Origin: Lachnospiraceae bacterium
GTDB taxonomy: Bacteria > Bacillota > Clostridia > Lachnospirales > Lachnospiraceae
NCBI GenBank assembly: GCA_015056795.1
Contig: SVFO01000024.1
Span: 1 to 63,663, forward strand
Reading direction: 5' to 3'
Length of the DNA stretch: 63,663 nt
The notes below the pieces were generated by a model that saw nothing but the letters and a program-made list of their open reading frames with translations, made no database searches and was not told where the DNA came from. Position numbers and translations under genes: made by a program. Shown piece by piece: positions 17,092 through 26,734 of this stretch (positions within the stretch are counted from its first letter, which is position 1; every line of letters begins with the position of its first letter).

Positions 17092-17658
17092 ATGAATGCA
17101 GAACTGAGAAACATGATCTTAAATGGAACCATGGAAGTGTTTAATCAAAAGGGTCTGAAGTTTACCATGGATGACATCGCAAAGCAGCTGAGCATCAGTA
17201 AGAAGACGATTTATAAGGTGTTTGACGATAAGGAGAAAATGTTCCTGGAGATGGTGGACTATCTCTTTGATCAGATCAAAGCCAGCGAGGAAGAGGTCAT
17301 GAAGGATAAGTCCTTAACGACCCTGGAGAAGATTCGAAAGATTCTTGGCGTGATGCCGGAAAGCTATCGTGACATTGATCTTCATAAGCTATATGAGCTC
17401 AAGGAAAAGTATCCCAACACCTATCAGCGCGTCGAGGAACGCCTCGAGACTGGTTGGGAGAATACCTTGCAGCTGTTGGAGCAGGGCATTCGCGAGGGCG
17501 TGATCAGACCTTTGCCTCTGTGCCTTGTTAAGATGATGCTGGAAGCAAGCTTAGAGCAGTTCTTTCAGAGAGATATTTTGATTGTAAATAATTTAAGCTA
17601 TGGCGAAGCGCTGGACAATGTTGTGGACATTCTAGTGAATGGTATCGCGGTTCGCTAG
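17092..17658 (+). CDS. TetR/AcrR family transcriptional regulator
   Basis: 188 aa. The N-terminal helix-turn-helix MDDIAKQLSISKKTIYKVF (about residues 25-45) is typical, followed by an all-helical ligand domain with no recognisable subfamily. AAAGGAGG precedes the ATG. It is the first gene of a unit with a GH2 enzyme (gap 9 bp), a GPH symporter and a GH36 enzyme, so it probably controls galactoside use in response to a sugar or glycoside effector. Its own promoter contains a perfect palindrome that is a likely operator. Confidence 0.9.
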   Translation: MNAELRNMILNGTMEVFNQKGLKFTMDDIAKQLSISKKTIYKVFDDKEKMFLEMVDYLFDQIKASEEEVMKDKSLTTLEKIRKILGVMPESYRDIDLHKLYELKEKYPNTYQRVEERLETGWENTLQLLEQGIREGVIRPLPLCLVKMMLEASLEQFFQRDILIVNNLSYGEALDNVVDILVNGIAVR

Positions 17659-17667
17659 GAGGAATGC

Positions 17668-20157
17668 ATGGGGATTAGGGTTTATTTAGATGATCAATGG
17701 GGATTTACCGAGCAGTTTTCGGACGAGTTGACAAGGGAAAATTTCAAGGGTGCTTTGCAGGAGGTCAGGTTGCCCCATACCTGTGTGGAGACACCGTTGC
17801 ATTATTTTGATGAAAGCATTTATCAGATGGTGAGTGGCTATCGAAGAATGTTGCATGCTCCTAAGGAGTGGGAGGGGAAGCGTATCCGCCTGACCTTTGA
17901 CGGCGTTGCGCATGCCTGTCGCGTTTTCTTAAACGGTGAGCAGGTGGGAGAGCATCACTGCGGCTATACGGCTTTTAGCGTCGAGCTTACGGAAAAGCTG
18001 CGACTGGGAGAGGACAATGTTCTTGCCGTGGAGGTGGACAGCCGTGAGAGCTTGAATGTTCCGCCCTTTGGCTATGTGATTGATTACATGACCTTCGGCG
18101 GCATTTATCGCGATGTGTATCTTGACGTCTTTGAGGAGGCGTATCTGGAGGATGTCTTTGTTTCTACGGTGCAGATGACGGGACATCGCGTGCGGAGCCG
18201 CATCAAGGTCAATTCCTTAAGGCTTCAGAAAAATAAGGAGGCTGAGACTCCCGTACAGTATGTCCTAAAGCAGTTTTTGCGGAAAAAGGACGAGGGAGAA
18301 TATGTCCTTTTGGGAGAGCAGAAGCTTTCCTCTGACATGGATCCCGAGAAGGCAGCAAAGCGCGCCAGCAGATTTACGGATGAAACGGGGCTTTTCGGAG
18401 CCATGGACTTCGCCGTGGATGGCAGAGAAGACTTGGGTGAAATCGAGCATTGGGACGTGGATCATCCGGCCTTATATCAGATAAAGACGCAGCTCTATGA
18501 TGGCCAGAGACTACTTGATGAGCGTGTGGACGTCTTTGGATTCCGCGCCGTAAAATTTCGGACGGACGGATTCTATCTCAATGGAAGGAAACTCAAGCTT
18601 CGCGGCCTGAACCGTCATCAGAGCTATCCTTATATCGGTTACGCTGCACCGAAATCACTGCAGGTCAATGATGCAGACATCTTAAAGCATGAGCTTGGCG
18701 TCAATGCCGTGCGAACCTCCCATTATCCGCAGAGTCACTATTTCCTGGATAGATGCGATGAGCTGGGCCTTCTCGTGTTTACGGAAATGCCTGGCTGGCA
18801 GCATATTGGTGATGCTGCCTGGAAGGAGCAGGCAATCCAAAATACAAGGGACATGATTTTGCAGTATCGGAATCATCCGTCCATCATGATTTGGGGCGTT
18901 CGCATCAACGAATCCGTGGATGATGACGAGTTCTATGAGAGAACGAATGCAGAGGCGCACAGACTTGATCCCACGAGGCAGACAGGCGGCGTGCGTGCCA
19001 TCAAGAAGAGCCATCTGTTAGAGGATGTCTACACCTATAACGAATTTGTACATGAGGGCGACAACAAGGGTTGTGAGCCCAAGAAGAACGTGACAAGTGA
19101 CATGTCGAAGCCGTATCTCATCACGGAACACAATGGTCACATGTTCCCGACCAAGAGCTATGATTGCGAGGATAAGCGCGTGGAGCATGCACTTCGTCAC
19201 GCAAACGTGTTAGAGGCCGTCGGGGAGCAGGATGACATTGCAGGATGCTTTGGCTGGTGCATGTTTGACTACAATACGCACAAGGATTTTGGCAGCGGCG
19301 ACCGCATTTGTTATCATGGCGTAATGGATGCCTTCCGCAATCCAAAGCTCGCTGCAGCAGTTTATCAAAGCCAGCAGGATGAGACGCCCGTGCTGGTGCC
19401 GAGCTCCTCCATGGACATTGGAGAGCATCCTGGCGGGAATCGTGGCCTGATTTATCTGTTTACCAATGCGGATTCCGTCAAGATGTATAAGAATGGCGAG
19501 TTTATTCGGGAATATCGCAAGGAGGAAAGCCCTTATCCTAATTTGCCTCACGGGCCGTTAGTGCTGGATGATTTCATTGGTGACGTGCTGGAGACAAAGG
19601 AGGGCATGAAGCCGAGTCAGGCAAAGGGCGTAAAGAAGCTGCTGAATACCGTGGCGCGCGTTGGACTGAACAAGCTTCCGCTGGATGCCAAGCTGACGGC
19701 GGCGAAGCTGATTGCCGTGGATCGCATGAATTTTGATCAGGCAGCAGTGCTCTACAATAAGTATGTGGGTGATTGGGGCGGCACCTCCACGGCATATCGA
19801 TTTGACGCCATCAAGGATGGCAAGGTCGTCAAAAGCGTGGAAAAGCAGCCCATGCATGGCATGCAGCTATGCTGCAAGGCAGATCATCTTGAGCTTACGG
19901 AGGATCAGACCTATGATATGGCGGCCATCCGCATTGAGATGCAGGATGAATTTGGAAATCTGCTCAGCTTTTGCAACGATCCCGTGATTTTGGAGGCCCA
20001 GGGTGAAATTGAGCTGGTGGGACCGTCTGTAGTGTCTCTACAGGGCGGCATGACGGGCACCTATGTCAGAACGACGGGCAAGAGCGGAAGCGGAAAGCTA
20101 CTTGTGAAGGCACAGGGATGTAAGGACGTGGAGATTTGTTTTCACGTCATGGTATAA
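17668..20157 (+). CDS. Glycoside hydrolase family 2 enzyme (beta-galactosidase-like)
   Basis: 829 aa. A jelly-roll sugar-binding domain (VAHACRVFLNGEQVG) is followed by an immunoglobulin-like domain and a TIM barrel, then C-terminal beta domains. The barrel carries LRGLNRHQSYPYIGYA, the acid/base Glu415 in WGVRINE and the nucleophile Glu487 in LITEHNGH. There is no signal peptide, so it is cytoplasmic and acts on imported glycosides. The gene begins 9 bp after the TetR stop with GAGGAATGC as binding site. Neighbouring GPH symporter and alpha-galactosidase favour a beta-galactosidase; beta-glucuronidase or beta-mannosidase cannot be excluded. Confidence 0.88.
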   Translation: MGIRVYLDDQWGFTEQFSDELTRENFKGALQEVRLPHTCVETPLHYFDESIYQMVSGYRRMLHAPKEWEGKRIRLTFDGVAHACRVFLNGEQVGEHHCGYTAFSVELTEKLRLGEDNVLAVEVDSRESLNVPPFGYVIDYMTFGGIYRDVYLDVFEEAYLEDVFVSTVQMTGHRVRSRIKVNSLRLQKNKEAETPVQYVLKQFLRKKDEGEYVLLGEQKLSSDMDPEKAAKRASRFTDETGLFGAMDFAVDGREDLGEIEHWDVDHPALYQIKTQLYDGQRLLDERVDVFGFRAVKFRTDGFYLNGRKLKLRGLNRHQSYPYIGYAAPKSLQVNDADILKHELGVNAVRTSHYPQSHYFLDRCDELGLLVFTEMPGWQHIGDAAWKEQAIQNTRDMILQYRNHPSIMIWGVRINESVDDDEFYERTNAEAHRLDPTRQTGGVRAIKKSHLLEDVYTYNEFVHEGDNKGCEPKKNVTSDMSKPYLITEHNGHMFPTKSYDCEDKRVEHALRHANVLEAVGEQDDIAGCFGWCMFDYNTHKDFGSGDRICYHGVMDAFRNPKLAAAVYQSQQDETPVLVPSSSMDIGEHPGGNRGLIYLFTNADSVKMYKNGEFIREYRKEESPYPNLPHGPLVLDDFIGDVLETKEGMKPSQAKGVKKLLNTVARVGLNKLPLDAKLTAAKLIAVDRMNFDQAAVLYNKYVGDWGGTSTAYRFDAIKDGKVVKSVEKQPMHGMQLCCKADHLELTEDQTYDMAAIRIEMQDEFGNLLSFCNDPVILEAQGEIELVGPSVVSLQGGMTGTYVRTTGKSGSGKLLVKAQGCKDVEICFHVMV

Positions 20158-20184
20158 AAAATTTATGTTAGGAATCAATTAAGT

Positions 20185-20202
20185 GGTTTCCGTGAGGAAA
20201 CC
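20185..20202. promoter_or_regulatory. Inverted repeat upstream of the GPH symporter, possible operator
   Basis: GGTTTC (20185-20190) and GAAACC (20197-20202) form a perfect 6-bp inverted pair. The half-site GTTTC/GAAAC is the same as in the palindrome in the TetR promoter, so it may be a second binding site in the locus. The spacer (6 bp) differs from that palindrome (10 bp). Confidence 0.35.
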
Positions 20203-20227
20203 GAATGGGAGAAAGAGAGGAAGAAGC

Positions 20228-21610
20228 ATGAGACTTTCATGGAAGGAAAAAGCATCTTACGGTTTGGGAGCAGTTGGTAAGGACATGGTATACATGCTCT
20301 CGGCCAGCTATGTGCTCTATTATTTCCAGGATGTGCTTGGAGTGAGCGCCGTTGCCATGGGTATGATTCTGTTGGCAGCGAGAGTGTTTGACGCATTCAA
20401 CGATCCCATCATGGGTGTCATCGTTGCAAAAACCAATACTAAGTGGGGAAAGTTTCGTCCTTGGCTGATGATCGGAACGCTGACAAACGCAGCAATCCTG
20501 TTTCTCATGTTCGCGGCACCTCCTGCACTTGATGGAGCGGGAATGATTGCCTACGCAGCGATTACCTACATCCTTTGGGGCGTCACCTACACCATGATGG
20601 ACATTCCCTATTGGTCCATGATTCCTGCCTTCACCAGAACGGGAAGAGAGCGTGAGGGACTGACGACTCTGGCGCGTTCCTGTGCAGGCGTTGGCTCCGC
20701 ATTGGTAACGATTTTCACGATGATGATCGTTCATGCCATTGGCGGAAACGACGAGCGGGTAGGCTTTCGGTGGTATGCGTTGATTATTGCTGTTTTGTTT
20801 GTGGCTTTCATCACGATTACCTGCCTTGCCATTAAGGAGAAATCTACGGTAGACATGCAGTCTCCCTCCGTGGGGCAAATGTTTAAGGCACTGGTTACGA
20901 ACGATCAGGCAATGGTAATTGTAATCGCCATCGTTCTAATTAACACCTCGATTTACGTGACTTCGAATCTGGTCATCTATTTCTTTAAGTATGATTTCGG
21001 CGGCACAGGCTGGTACAATAGCTATACGCTCTTTAACATGTTTGGCGGAGCAATTCAGATTCTGGCCATGATGGTGGCGTACCCCATGCTGCGCAGAAAA
21101 TATACGAACATCAAGATCTTTTATATCACGCTGAGTAGTGCCATCATTGGTTATGTCGTATTGTTTGCCATTGCATTCATCAACATGTCCAATGTATATA
21201 TTTTGTTCATTCCCGCCTTCTTTATCTTTGCAGCGAATGGTGTTCTGCAGGTGCTGACGACTATTTTCCTTGCGAATACGGTGGATTATGGCGAGCTGAA
21301 AAATGGAAGACGTGATGAATCCGTGATCTTCTCCATGCAGACCTTTGTCGTGAAGCTGGCATCTGGTATTGCAGCCTTTGTCGCTTCCCTTTGCCTGTCG
21401 ATCAACAACTTGTCCAAGCAGGATACGACGGAGGCAGAGCAGGTCATTGACTTTGCTAAGGATGTTAGCCAGAGCGCAAAGCTGGGACTTCGCATGACCA
21501 TGACCATCCTGCCTGTCATTGGACTCTTCATCGCAATTGCAATCTTCGCAAAGAAGTTTATCCTTACCGAGGAGAAGGTGCAGGAGATCGCCGAGCAGCT
21601 TCATAAGTAG
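20228..21610 (+). CDS. GPH-family sugar:cation symporter
   Basis: 460 aa with 12 membrane segments, of the glycoside-pentoside-hexuronide:cation symporter family (MelB/LacS-like). Characteristic pieces are KASYGLGAVGKDMVYMLSA at the N-terminus, DPIMGVIVAKTNTKWGKFRPW in the first cytoplasmic loop and DIPYWSMIPAFT. It imports a galactoside or related glycoside with Na+ or H+ for the flanking GH2 and GH36 enzymes. ATG 20228 behind GAGGAAGAAG is preferred; a GTG frame from 20183 would overlap the inverted repeat and lacks a binding site. There is no phosphotransferase IIA domain. Confidence 0.92.
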   Translation: MRLSWKEKASYGLGAVGKDMVYMLSASYVLYYFQDVLGVSAVAMGMILLAARVFDAFNDPIMGVIVAKTNTKWGKFRPWLMIGTLTNAAILFLMFAAPPALDGAGMIAYAAITYILWGVTYTMMDIPYWSMIPAFTRTGREREGLTTLARSCAGVGSALVTIFTMMIVHAIGGNDERVGFRWYALIIAVLFVAFITITCLAIKEKSTVDMQSPSVGQMFKALVTNDQAMVIVIAIVLINTSIYVTSNLVIYFFKYDFGGTGWYNSYTLFNMFGGAIQILAMMVAYPMLRRKYTNIKIFYITLSSAIIGYVVLFAIAFINMSNVYILFIPAFFIFAANGVLQVLTTIFLANTVDYGELKNGRRDESVIFSMQTFVVKLASGIAAFVASLCLSINNLSKQDTTEAEQVIDFAKDVSQSAKLGLRMTMTILPVIGLFIAIAIFAKKFILTEEKVQEIAEQLHK

Positions 21611-21618
21611 GGTAGGGC

Positions 21619-21879
21619 AATGGCATTTAGTTTGGAATTCGGCTAACTCGGGGCCTGTGTTTGAAAGTCCCTATCAGGCACGCTCGCGCTATGGGTCCAT
21701 GGCGTGCCCTTTGGCACGTCCCTCACTGCGTTCGGGATCGCAAGCAGAGCTTGCGACATGGTAGCGGTACTAAGGCGCCAAAAGACGTCGCCTAAGTACC
21801 GACGCTTGGGACACATGCCTGAAAGGGACTATTCAAACAGCCCCTCGAGATAGAAAGAAAGTCTAAACTAAATGCCATT
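21619..21879. repeat. 261-bp structured intergenic element with perfect terminal inverted repeats
   Basis: Perfect 15-bp terminal inverted repeats lie at 21619-21633 and 21865-21879. Nested inside are helices 21650-21654/21840-21844, 21658-21665/21832-21839, 21666-21672/21824-21830 and 21676-21680/21816-21820. The tip holds three hairpins: 21701-21708/21713-21720, 21738-21745/21749-21756 and 21766-21777/21789-21800. There is no open frame. On the minus strand it has TCGAGGGGCTGTTTGA (21833-21848), nearly the same as a core in the amtB leader hairpin. It may be a non-autonomous mobile element or a large structured RNA in the intergenic region before GH36. Confidence 0.75.
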
Positions 21880-21910
21880 TTATTATGGTCGATAAGTGAG
21901 AGGAAAGAAA

Positions 21911-24388
21911 ATGATTAGAGAACAGAATCAATGCTTTGAATTGTCAACACGTGATACATCATATGTTTTTCGGGTGCGGGGGAATGGGCTGTTAGAGCAT
22001 GTATACTATGGGGAGAGAATAGATTTGCTTGGCGAAGAGCGGCTTGCGGAGGGGCAGGTGGAGGCGCTGGCGGAGAAGCAGGTGTTTGCGCCTGGAAATG
22101 CGTTGTGCTATGACCAAGAGGACAAGAGCTTTTCACCAGAGTATTGTGGCCTGGAGTGTTCGGCCCTAGGTAAGGGTGACATGCGGGAGCCGATGGTGGA
22201 GGTTGTCGCAAGGGATGGCGTGAGAACGCTGGATTTCGTGTATGACAGTCATGAAATCAGCACGGGAAAGAAGGCGTTTGTCACGCTCCCTGGATCATAT
22301 GACGAATCAGATCAGGTACAGCAGCTAAAGGTTGTTTTGAAGGACAAATGGCAGCAGCTGACCTTGGAATTGTATTATTGGGTGTATGAGGATTGTAACG
22401 TGATTACGCGAAGTGCGGTGCTCCAAAATGATGGAGATGGCAGCGTAACGGTGGAGCGGCTCATGAGTCTGCTGGTGGATCTGGACGAGGATGACTGGGC
22501 CGTGCGAAGCTTTACGGGAGCGTGGGCGCGAGAGATGCATGGTAATCGCATTTCGCTTACTGGCGGAAAATATGTGCTTTCGTCGATGACGGGAACCTCC
22601 TCAAACCGGGTCAATCCCTTCTTCTTTTTGGAGAAGGAGGAGACGAGTGAGGACTATGGCACCTGCGTTGGCTTTAATCTAATCTACAGTGGAAATCATT
22701 ATGAGGCGATTGAAGTCAGCCCGTTTGGAAAGACGAGGGTGGTCAGCGGAATACAGCCTTGCGGGTTCTCCTGGCAGCTGGCAGCTGGAGAGCGCCTGGA
22801 GGCACCGGAAGCGGTCATGACCTATTCCAATGTAGGTCGCAATGGCATGAGCAAAAACCTGCATGCTTTTGTGCGTGAACATATTGTTCGCGGAAACTGG
22901 AAGAAGAAAGAGAGGCCAATTCTCCTAAATAGCTGGGAGGCCTCCTATTTTGATTTTAACGAGGCAAAGCTGTTAAAGCTTGCGGAGGCAGCAAAGAGTG
23001 TTGGAATCGAGCTGTTTGTCATGGATGACGGATGGTTCGGAAAACGGGATGATGACACCTCTTCCCTGGGTGATTGGACGGAGAATAAGAAAAAGCTGCC
23101 AAACGGTCTGCAGGGCTTGGTGAAAAAGGTCAACGCCTTGGGATTGGATTTTGGAATTTGGGTGGAGCCTGAGATGGTGAACGTCGACAGCGAGCTGTAC
23201 CGTGCACATCCAGAATGGGTGATGGAGATCCCGGACAAGGCTCACAGTGAAGGGAGAAATCAACGGGTACTGGATCTGAGTAACCCTGAGGTGCAGCAGT
23301 ATGTCATTGATGAGATGAAGCGCGTTTTTTCCTCCGCAAACATTGCGTATGTCAAGTGGGACATGAACCGTGTGTTCAGCGACGTCTACTCGCAGGCACT
23401 TCCTAAGGAGCAGCAGGGAGAGGTGTCTCATAGGTATCAGATGGGGCTCTATCACTGTATGAAGGAGCTGACGCAGGCCTTCCCTGAGATTTTGTTCGAA
23501 GGCTGCGCTTCGGGTGGCAATCGATTTGATCTTGGCATTTTGTGTTACTTCCCGCAGATATGGGCGAGCGACAATACGGATGCGATGTGCCGCGCGGAGC
23601 TTCAGAACAGCTATAGCTATGGATATCCGCAGTCCGTGATGGGCGCGCACGTATCCTCCTGCCCGAATCATCAAACCCTTCGCGTGACGCCTTTGGATAC
23701 GCGTTTTGCAGTGGCAGCTTTTGGCGTTCTGGGCTATGAGTGCAACTTATGCGATGCCAAGAAAGAGGATCTGGAGACCATCAAGGCACAGATTGAGCTC
23801 TATAAGAATTGGAGAAGCGTTCTTCAATTTGGACAATGGATTCGCGGAAAAAGCTTTGTGGGCAGCAGGCAGGAACGGGGCGGCGTGAGCAATCTCTGGG
23901 ACGGCGCTGGCAATTTACAGGAGTGGTACTGTATTTCCGAGGATCAGTCAAGGGAAGTGATCGCGTTACTGCAACGCTTTGTCATCCCGAATAATCATTC
24001 CCATCGCATCCGTGCCAAGGCGTTGGATCCCAATAAAATTTATCGCTTTACCAATCGCGAAATGAAGCATAATATCAAGAGCTTTGGTGACCTTGTCAAT
24101 ACGCAGGCACCGATTCATATCAAGCAGGATTCCCTGCTGCACAATGTTGTGGCGAAATTCGTGAAGCTGGATGGGGAGACGGAGAATTATCTGCTTCGTG
24201 GCGACATGCTTATGCATGGCGGTGTCCATTTGAGGCAGCCCTACGGCGGCACGGGCTTTAACGATCAGGTACGTTATTTCCCTGATTACGGCGCCAGACT
24301 GTATTTCGTGGAAGAGGAAACGAAGGCGGCTTGTTTGCCTATTCCAGAAGCAGATGCAAAGGGAAAAATGACCACCAGCGTAGATTAA
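21911..24388 (+). CDS. Alpha-galactosidase, GH36
   Basis: 825 aa, a GH36 enzyme with N-terminal beta-supersandwich, TIM barrel and C-terminal beta domain. The barrel shows [15 protein letters not shown], the nucleophile Asp484 in VKWDMNR, and the acid/base Asp554 in [24 protein letters not shown] is the usual substrate-pocket block. It removes terminal alpha-galactose from raffinose-type sugars or melibiose. There is no signal peptide, so it acts on imported sugars. ATG 21911 is preferred behind GAGAGGAAAG; GTG 21896 opens the same frame without a binding site. It is separated from the symporter by the structured element. Confidence 0.95.
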   Translation: MIREQNQCFELSTRDTSYVFRVRGNGLLEHVYYGERIDLLGEERLAEGQVEALAEKQVFAPGNALCYDQEDKSFSPEYCGLECSALGKGDMREPMVEVVARDGVRTLDFVYDSHEISTGKKAFVTLPGSYDESDQVQQLKVVLKDKWQQLTLELYYWVYEDCNVITRSAVLQNDGDGSVTVERLMSLLVDLDEDDWAVRSFTGAWAREMHGNRISLTGGKYVLSSMTGTSSNRVNPFFFLEKEETSEDYGTCVGFNLIYSGNHYEAIEVSPFGKTRVVSGIQPCGFSWQLAAGERLEAPEAVMTYSNVGRNGMSKNLHAFVREHIVRGNWKKKERPILLNSWEASYFDFNEAKLLKLAEAAKSVGIELFVMDDGWFGKRDDDTSSLGDWTENKKKLPNGLQGLVKKVNALGLDFGIWVEPEMVNVDSELYRAHPEWVMEIPDKAHSEGRNQRVLDLSNPEVQQYVIDEMKRVFSSANIAYVKWDMNRVFSDVYSQALPKEQQGEVSHRYQMGLYHCMKELTQAFPEILFEGCASGGNRFDLGILCYFPQIWASDNTDAMCRAELQNSYSYGYPQSVMGAHVSSCPNHQTLRVTPLDTRFAVAAFGVLGYECNLCDAKKEDLETIKAQIELYKNWRSVLQFGQWIRGKSFVGSRQERGGVSNLWDGAGNLQEWYCISEDQSREVIALLQRFVIPNNHSHRIRAKALDPNKIYRFTNREMKHNIKSFGDLVNTQAPIHIKQDSLLHNVVAKFVKLDGETENYLLRGDMLMHGGVHLRQPYGGTGFNDQVRYFPDYGARLYFVEEETKAACLPIPEADAKGKMTTSVD

Positions 24389-24449
24389 GACGTATTTCTG
24401 GAACATAGAAGGCATATACTTTGATAAGCCTAGCATTAGGGGAATTGTA

Positions 24450-26246
24450 TTGTCCCAAAAGTTAGAAAATCAACTGAATCTCGCCCTAGTGACGCCCGAA
24501 TCCGTCAGGGAGCAGACGGAAGACTTGAATGTTGGATTTGATTCGCAGATGAGGACCTGGGAGCTTATCATAAAGTATAACGGCAACCCTGATGACCTAA
24601 CTGCTTCTTTTAAACGGATTGGAACAGGAATCGAGTTGGAGCCTTTAATTGCAGGATATGCCATTTTGACGGTTCCCGAGGCATATGTGGAAGAGGCATG
24701 TGCGCATCCGCAAATTGAATATGTGGAAAAGCCTAAGAACTTTTATTATGTTCAGGAGGGTCCCTCAGCTCGCGCTTGTATTGCAGGCGTGACTGCACGG
24801 GATCCTTTTTTGAGTGGAAGGGGAGTTTTGATGGCAGTGATTGACAGCGGAATCACCTATCAGCGGCGTGAGTTTCGAAGGGAGGACGGAACAACGCGCA
24901 TTCGTTTTTTCTGGGATCAGACGCTGCGACAGGAGAGTGGTCTGCCAGGACCGCCGGAGGGCTTTCAGGAGGGTGTGGAGTTTACGGAGGATTGGATCAA
25001 TGAAGCCCTGCGAGCGGAGACGGAACAGGAGCGCTTTGAATTGCTTCCCTCCATTGACGTTAGCGGTCATGGAACGGCCGTGGCGGGAATTGCGGCAGCA
25101 TCGAGAACCGATCAATATCAGGGCGTTGCACCTGGGGCAGATCTATTAATTGTAAAGCTAGGTGGGAATAACGGAGCCCTGGCAGGGTATTCTAAGACGA
25201 CAGAGATTCTGCGTGCCGTGACCTATTGCATTCGCAAGGGAAGGGAGCTGGGGGAACCGATTGTCATTAACCTAAGCTTTGGAAATACCTACGGGGCACA
25301 TGACGGGAGCTCCCTTTTAGAACGATTCTTAGATAATGCGGCGGAGATCGGGCGCACGGTGATCTGCGTGGGAAGCGGAAACGAAGGGAATGCTGCGGGA
25401 CATGTCGCAGGAACGCTCACGGGACGAAAATCCATAGACTTAACCATGGCAGGATTTGAGAGGAGTCTTAGCGTGCAGCTTTGGAAGCAATATAGTGATG
25501 CATTTCGGGTTTCCCTGCGTGCTCCTGGCGGAAGCACCGTCAGCCTTATGCCCGAGAGACAGGATGCGTCGGGAGGAGGATATACCCTACGCGTAGAGAA
25601 TGTTAAAATCCTAGTCTATTTCGGAGAACCAACGCCCTATTCTGCGGCGCAGGAGATTTATTTGGAATTTCTTCCCGTGCGGGAGGGAGAGTATTTACCA
25701 GAGGGAATCTGGCGTTTTATTCTAGAACCAGTCAAAATTGTGACGGGACAATATTTTTTCTATTTACCCTCCGCCGTGACGAGGAGCCGCGGAACAGGCT
25801 TTTTAGAGCCAACGCCAGAAGCAACGCTGACCATTCCCTCCACGGCGGCAAAGGTGGTCACTGTGGGGGCATATGACGCTTCCTTTGATGCCTATGCGGA
25901 TTTTTCAGGGCGTGGGTATGACGTGGATGCGCCTCTTGGAACGAGAGTGGGTCTTGGAAGCGTGAAACCTGACGTGGTGGCACCTGGCGTAAATGTTCTG
26001 GCGCCAGATCCCTTTGGAGGCTACGGACTTTATACGGGAACCTCCTTTAGCACGCCCATTGTCAGCGGTAGTGCGGCGCTTCTCATGGAGTGGGGAATTG
26101 TAAGGGGAAATGATCCCTACCTCTACGGAGAGAAAATCAAGGCGTATCTGCGAGGAGGGGCCCAGCTGATTCGAGGAGAAAATAGTTATCCTAACGAAAA
26201 GGTTGGATTTGGGGCAGCCTGTGTTTTGGACAGTATTCCAGAATAA
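24450..26246 (+). CDS. S8 subtilisin-family peptidase, Csp-like
   Basis: 598 aa. The catalytic triad is complete: Asp132 in VIDSGI, His207 in [10 protein letters not shown] and Ser532 in TGTSFSTP. About 160 residues rich in beta-strand are inserted between the His and Ser blocks, like the jelly-roll of clostridial Csp germination proteases. An N-terminal prodomain-like region (to about residue 95) precedes. There is no signal peptide. The start is TTG 24450 behind AGGGGAATTG. Csp proteins process cortex hydrolases during spore germination; non-sporulating relatives also keep such genes, so that role is only a possibility. Confidence 0.85.
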   Translation: MSQKLENQLNLALVTPESVREQTEDLNVGFDSQMRTWELIIKYNGNPDDLTASFKRIGTGIELEPLIAGYAILTVPEAYVEEACAHPQIEYVEKPKNFYYVQEGPSARACIAGVTARDPFLSGRGVLMAVIDSGITYQRREFRREDGTTRIRFFWDQTLRQESGLPGPPEGFQEGVEFTEDWINEALRAETEQERFELLPSIDVSGHGTAVAGIAAASRTDQYQGVAPGADLLIVKLGGNNGALAGYSKTTEILRAVTYCIRKGRELGEPIVINLSFGNTYGAHDGSSLLERFLDNAAEIGRTVICVGSGNEGNAAGHVAGTLTGRKSIDLTMAGFERSLSVQLWKQYSDAFRVSLRAPGGSTVSLMPERQDASGGGYTLRVENVKILVYFGEPTPYSAAQEIYLEFLPVREGEYLPEGIWRFILEPVKIVTGQYFFYLPSAVTRSRGTGFLEPTPEATLTIPSTAAKVVTVGAYDASFDAYADFSGRGYDVDAPLGTRVGLGSVKPDVVAPGVNVLAPDPFGGYGLYTGTSFSTPIVSGSAALLMEWGIVRGNDPYLYGEKIKAYLRGGAQLIRGENSYPNEKVGFGAACVLDSIPE

Positions 26247-26255
26247 ATTTATGAC

Positions 26256-26311
26256 TTGACAAATGACGGAAAAGTGATATAGTTCTAAATGCGAATGAAT
26301 TGCATTTAGAA
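26256..26311 (+). promoter_or_regulatory. Promoter and palindromic operator of the zinc-uptake operon (Zur-like site)
   Basis: TTGACA (26256-26261), 16 bp, TATAGT (26278-26283). Overlapping the end of the -10 is a perfect 10-bp inverted repeat TTCTAAATGC (26283-26292) / GCATTTAGAA (26302-26311) with a 9-bp centre. Position over the transcription start suits a repressor. The downstream zinc transporter makes Zur the natural candidate; that is inference. Confidence 0.75.
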
Positions 26312-26341
26312 TCATGCTGGTCATGAAAAACAGGAGAGCAG

Positions 26342-26650
26342 ATGAAGCGTTACGGCGAGAACTGGAAAAGAATATGTGCAATGCTTCTTGCAACGGCTGT
26401 GTTCGGCTGCGTTCTTTTCATGCTGTTTTTTATGGCAAATGAGGTGAAGCATGATTGCTCTGGCGAGGATTGTGAGATTTGTTTTTGTCTGGAGATCTGT
26501 GAGGAATTAGTTTCTACGCTCAAGCTAGATGGCTTGCAAAATGCTTTTGTTTGCATGGTTTTGGCCTTGCTTTTGTCGATGGCGGCATTGGCTTCTCGTC
26601 AAGCCGTAGTTGGCACGTTAATCACGAAAAAAGTGCGTCTCAATAATTGA
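26342..26650 (+). CDS. Small Cys-rich two-helix membrane protein of the zinc operon, function unknown
   Basis: 102 aa. Two hydrophobic helices (about residues 13-32 and 68-86) flank an external or cytoplasmic loop with KHDCSGEDCEICFCLEICEE, which holds five Cys and one His, a plausible zinc-binding cluster. AGGAG precedes the ATG. It is the first gene after the putative Zur operator and lies 84 bp before znuA. I recall related small HDC-GEDC proteins next to zinc genes in Firmicutes but cannot name a function. It could be a zinc chaperone or sensor for the transporter. Confidence 0.75.
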   Translation: MKRYGENWKRICAMLLATAVFGCVLFMLFFMANEVKHDCSGEDCEICFCLEICEELVSTLKLDGLQNAFVCMVLALLLSMAALASRQAVVGTLITKKVRLNN

Positions 26651-26734
26651 TTTCGTAGTGCTTTTCTGTATGAATTCTAGTATTTCCCAAACTTAAATCA
26701 AAAATGAATATGGAGAGAACGGAGGTATTGTCAA

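Noticed and set aside
17668..24388. Galactoside locus as a complete polysaccharide-utilisation system
   Set aside because: No secreted glycanase, extracellular binding protein or surface anchor is present. It only supports import and cytoplasmic cleavage of small galactosides.
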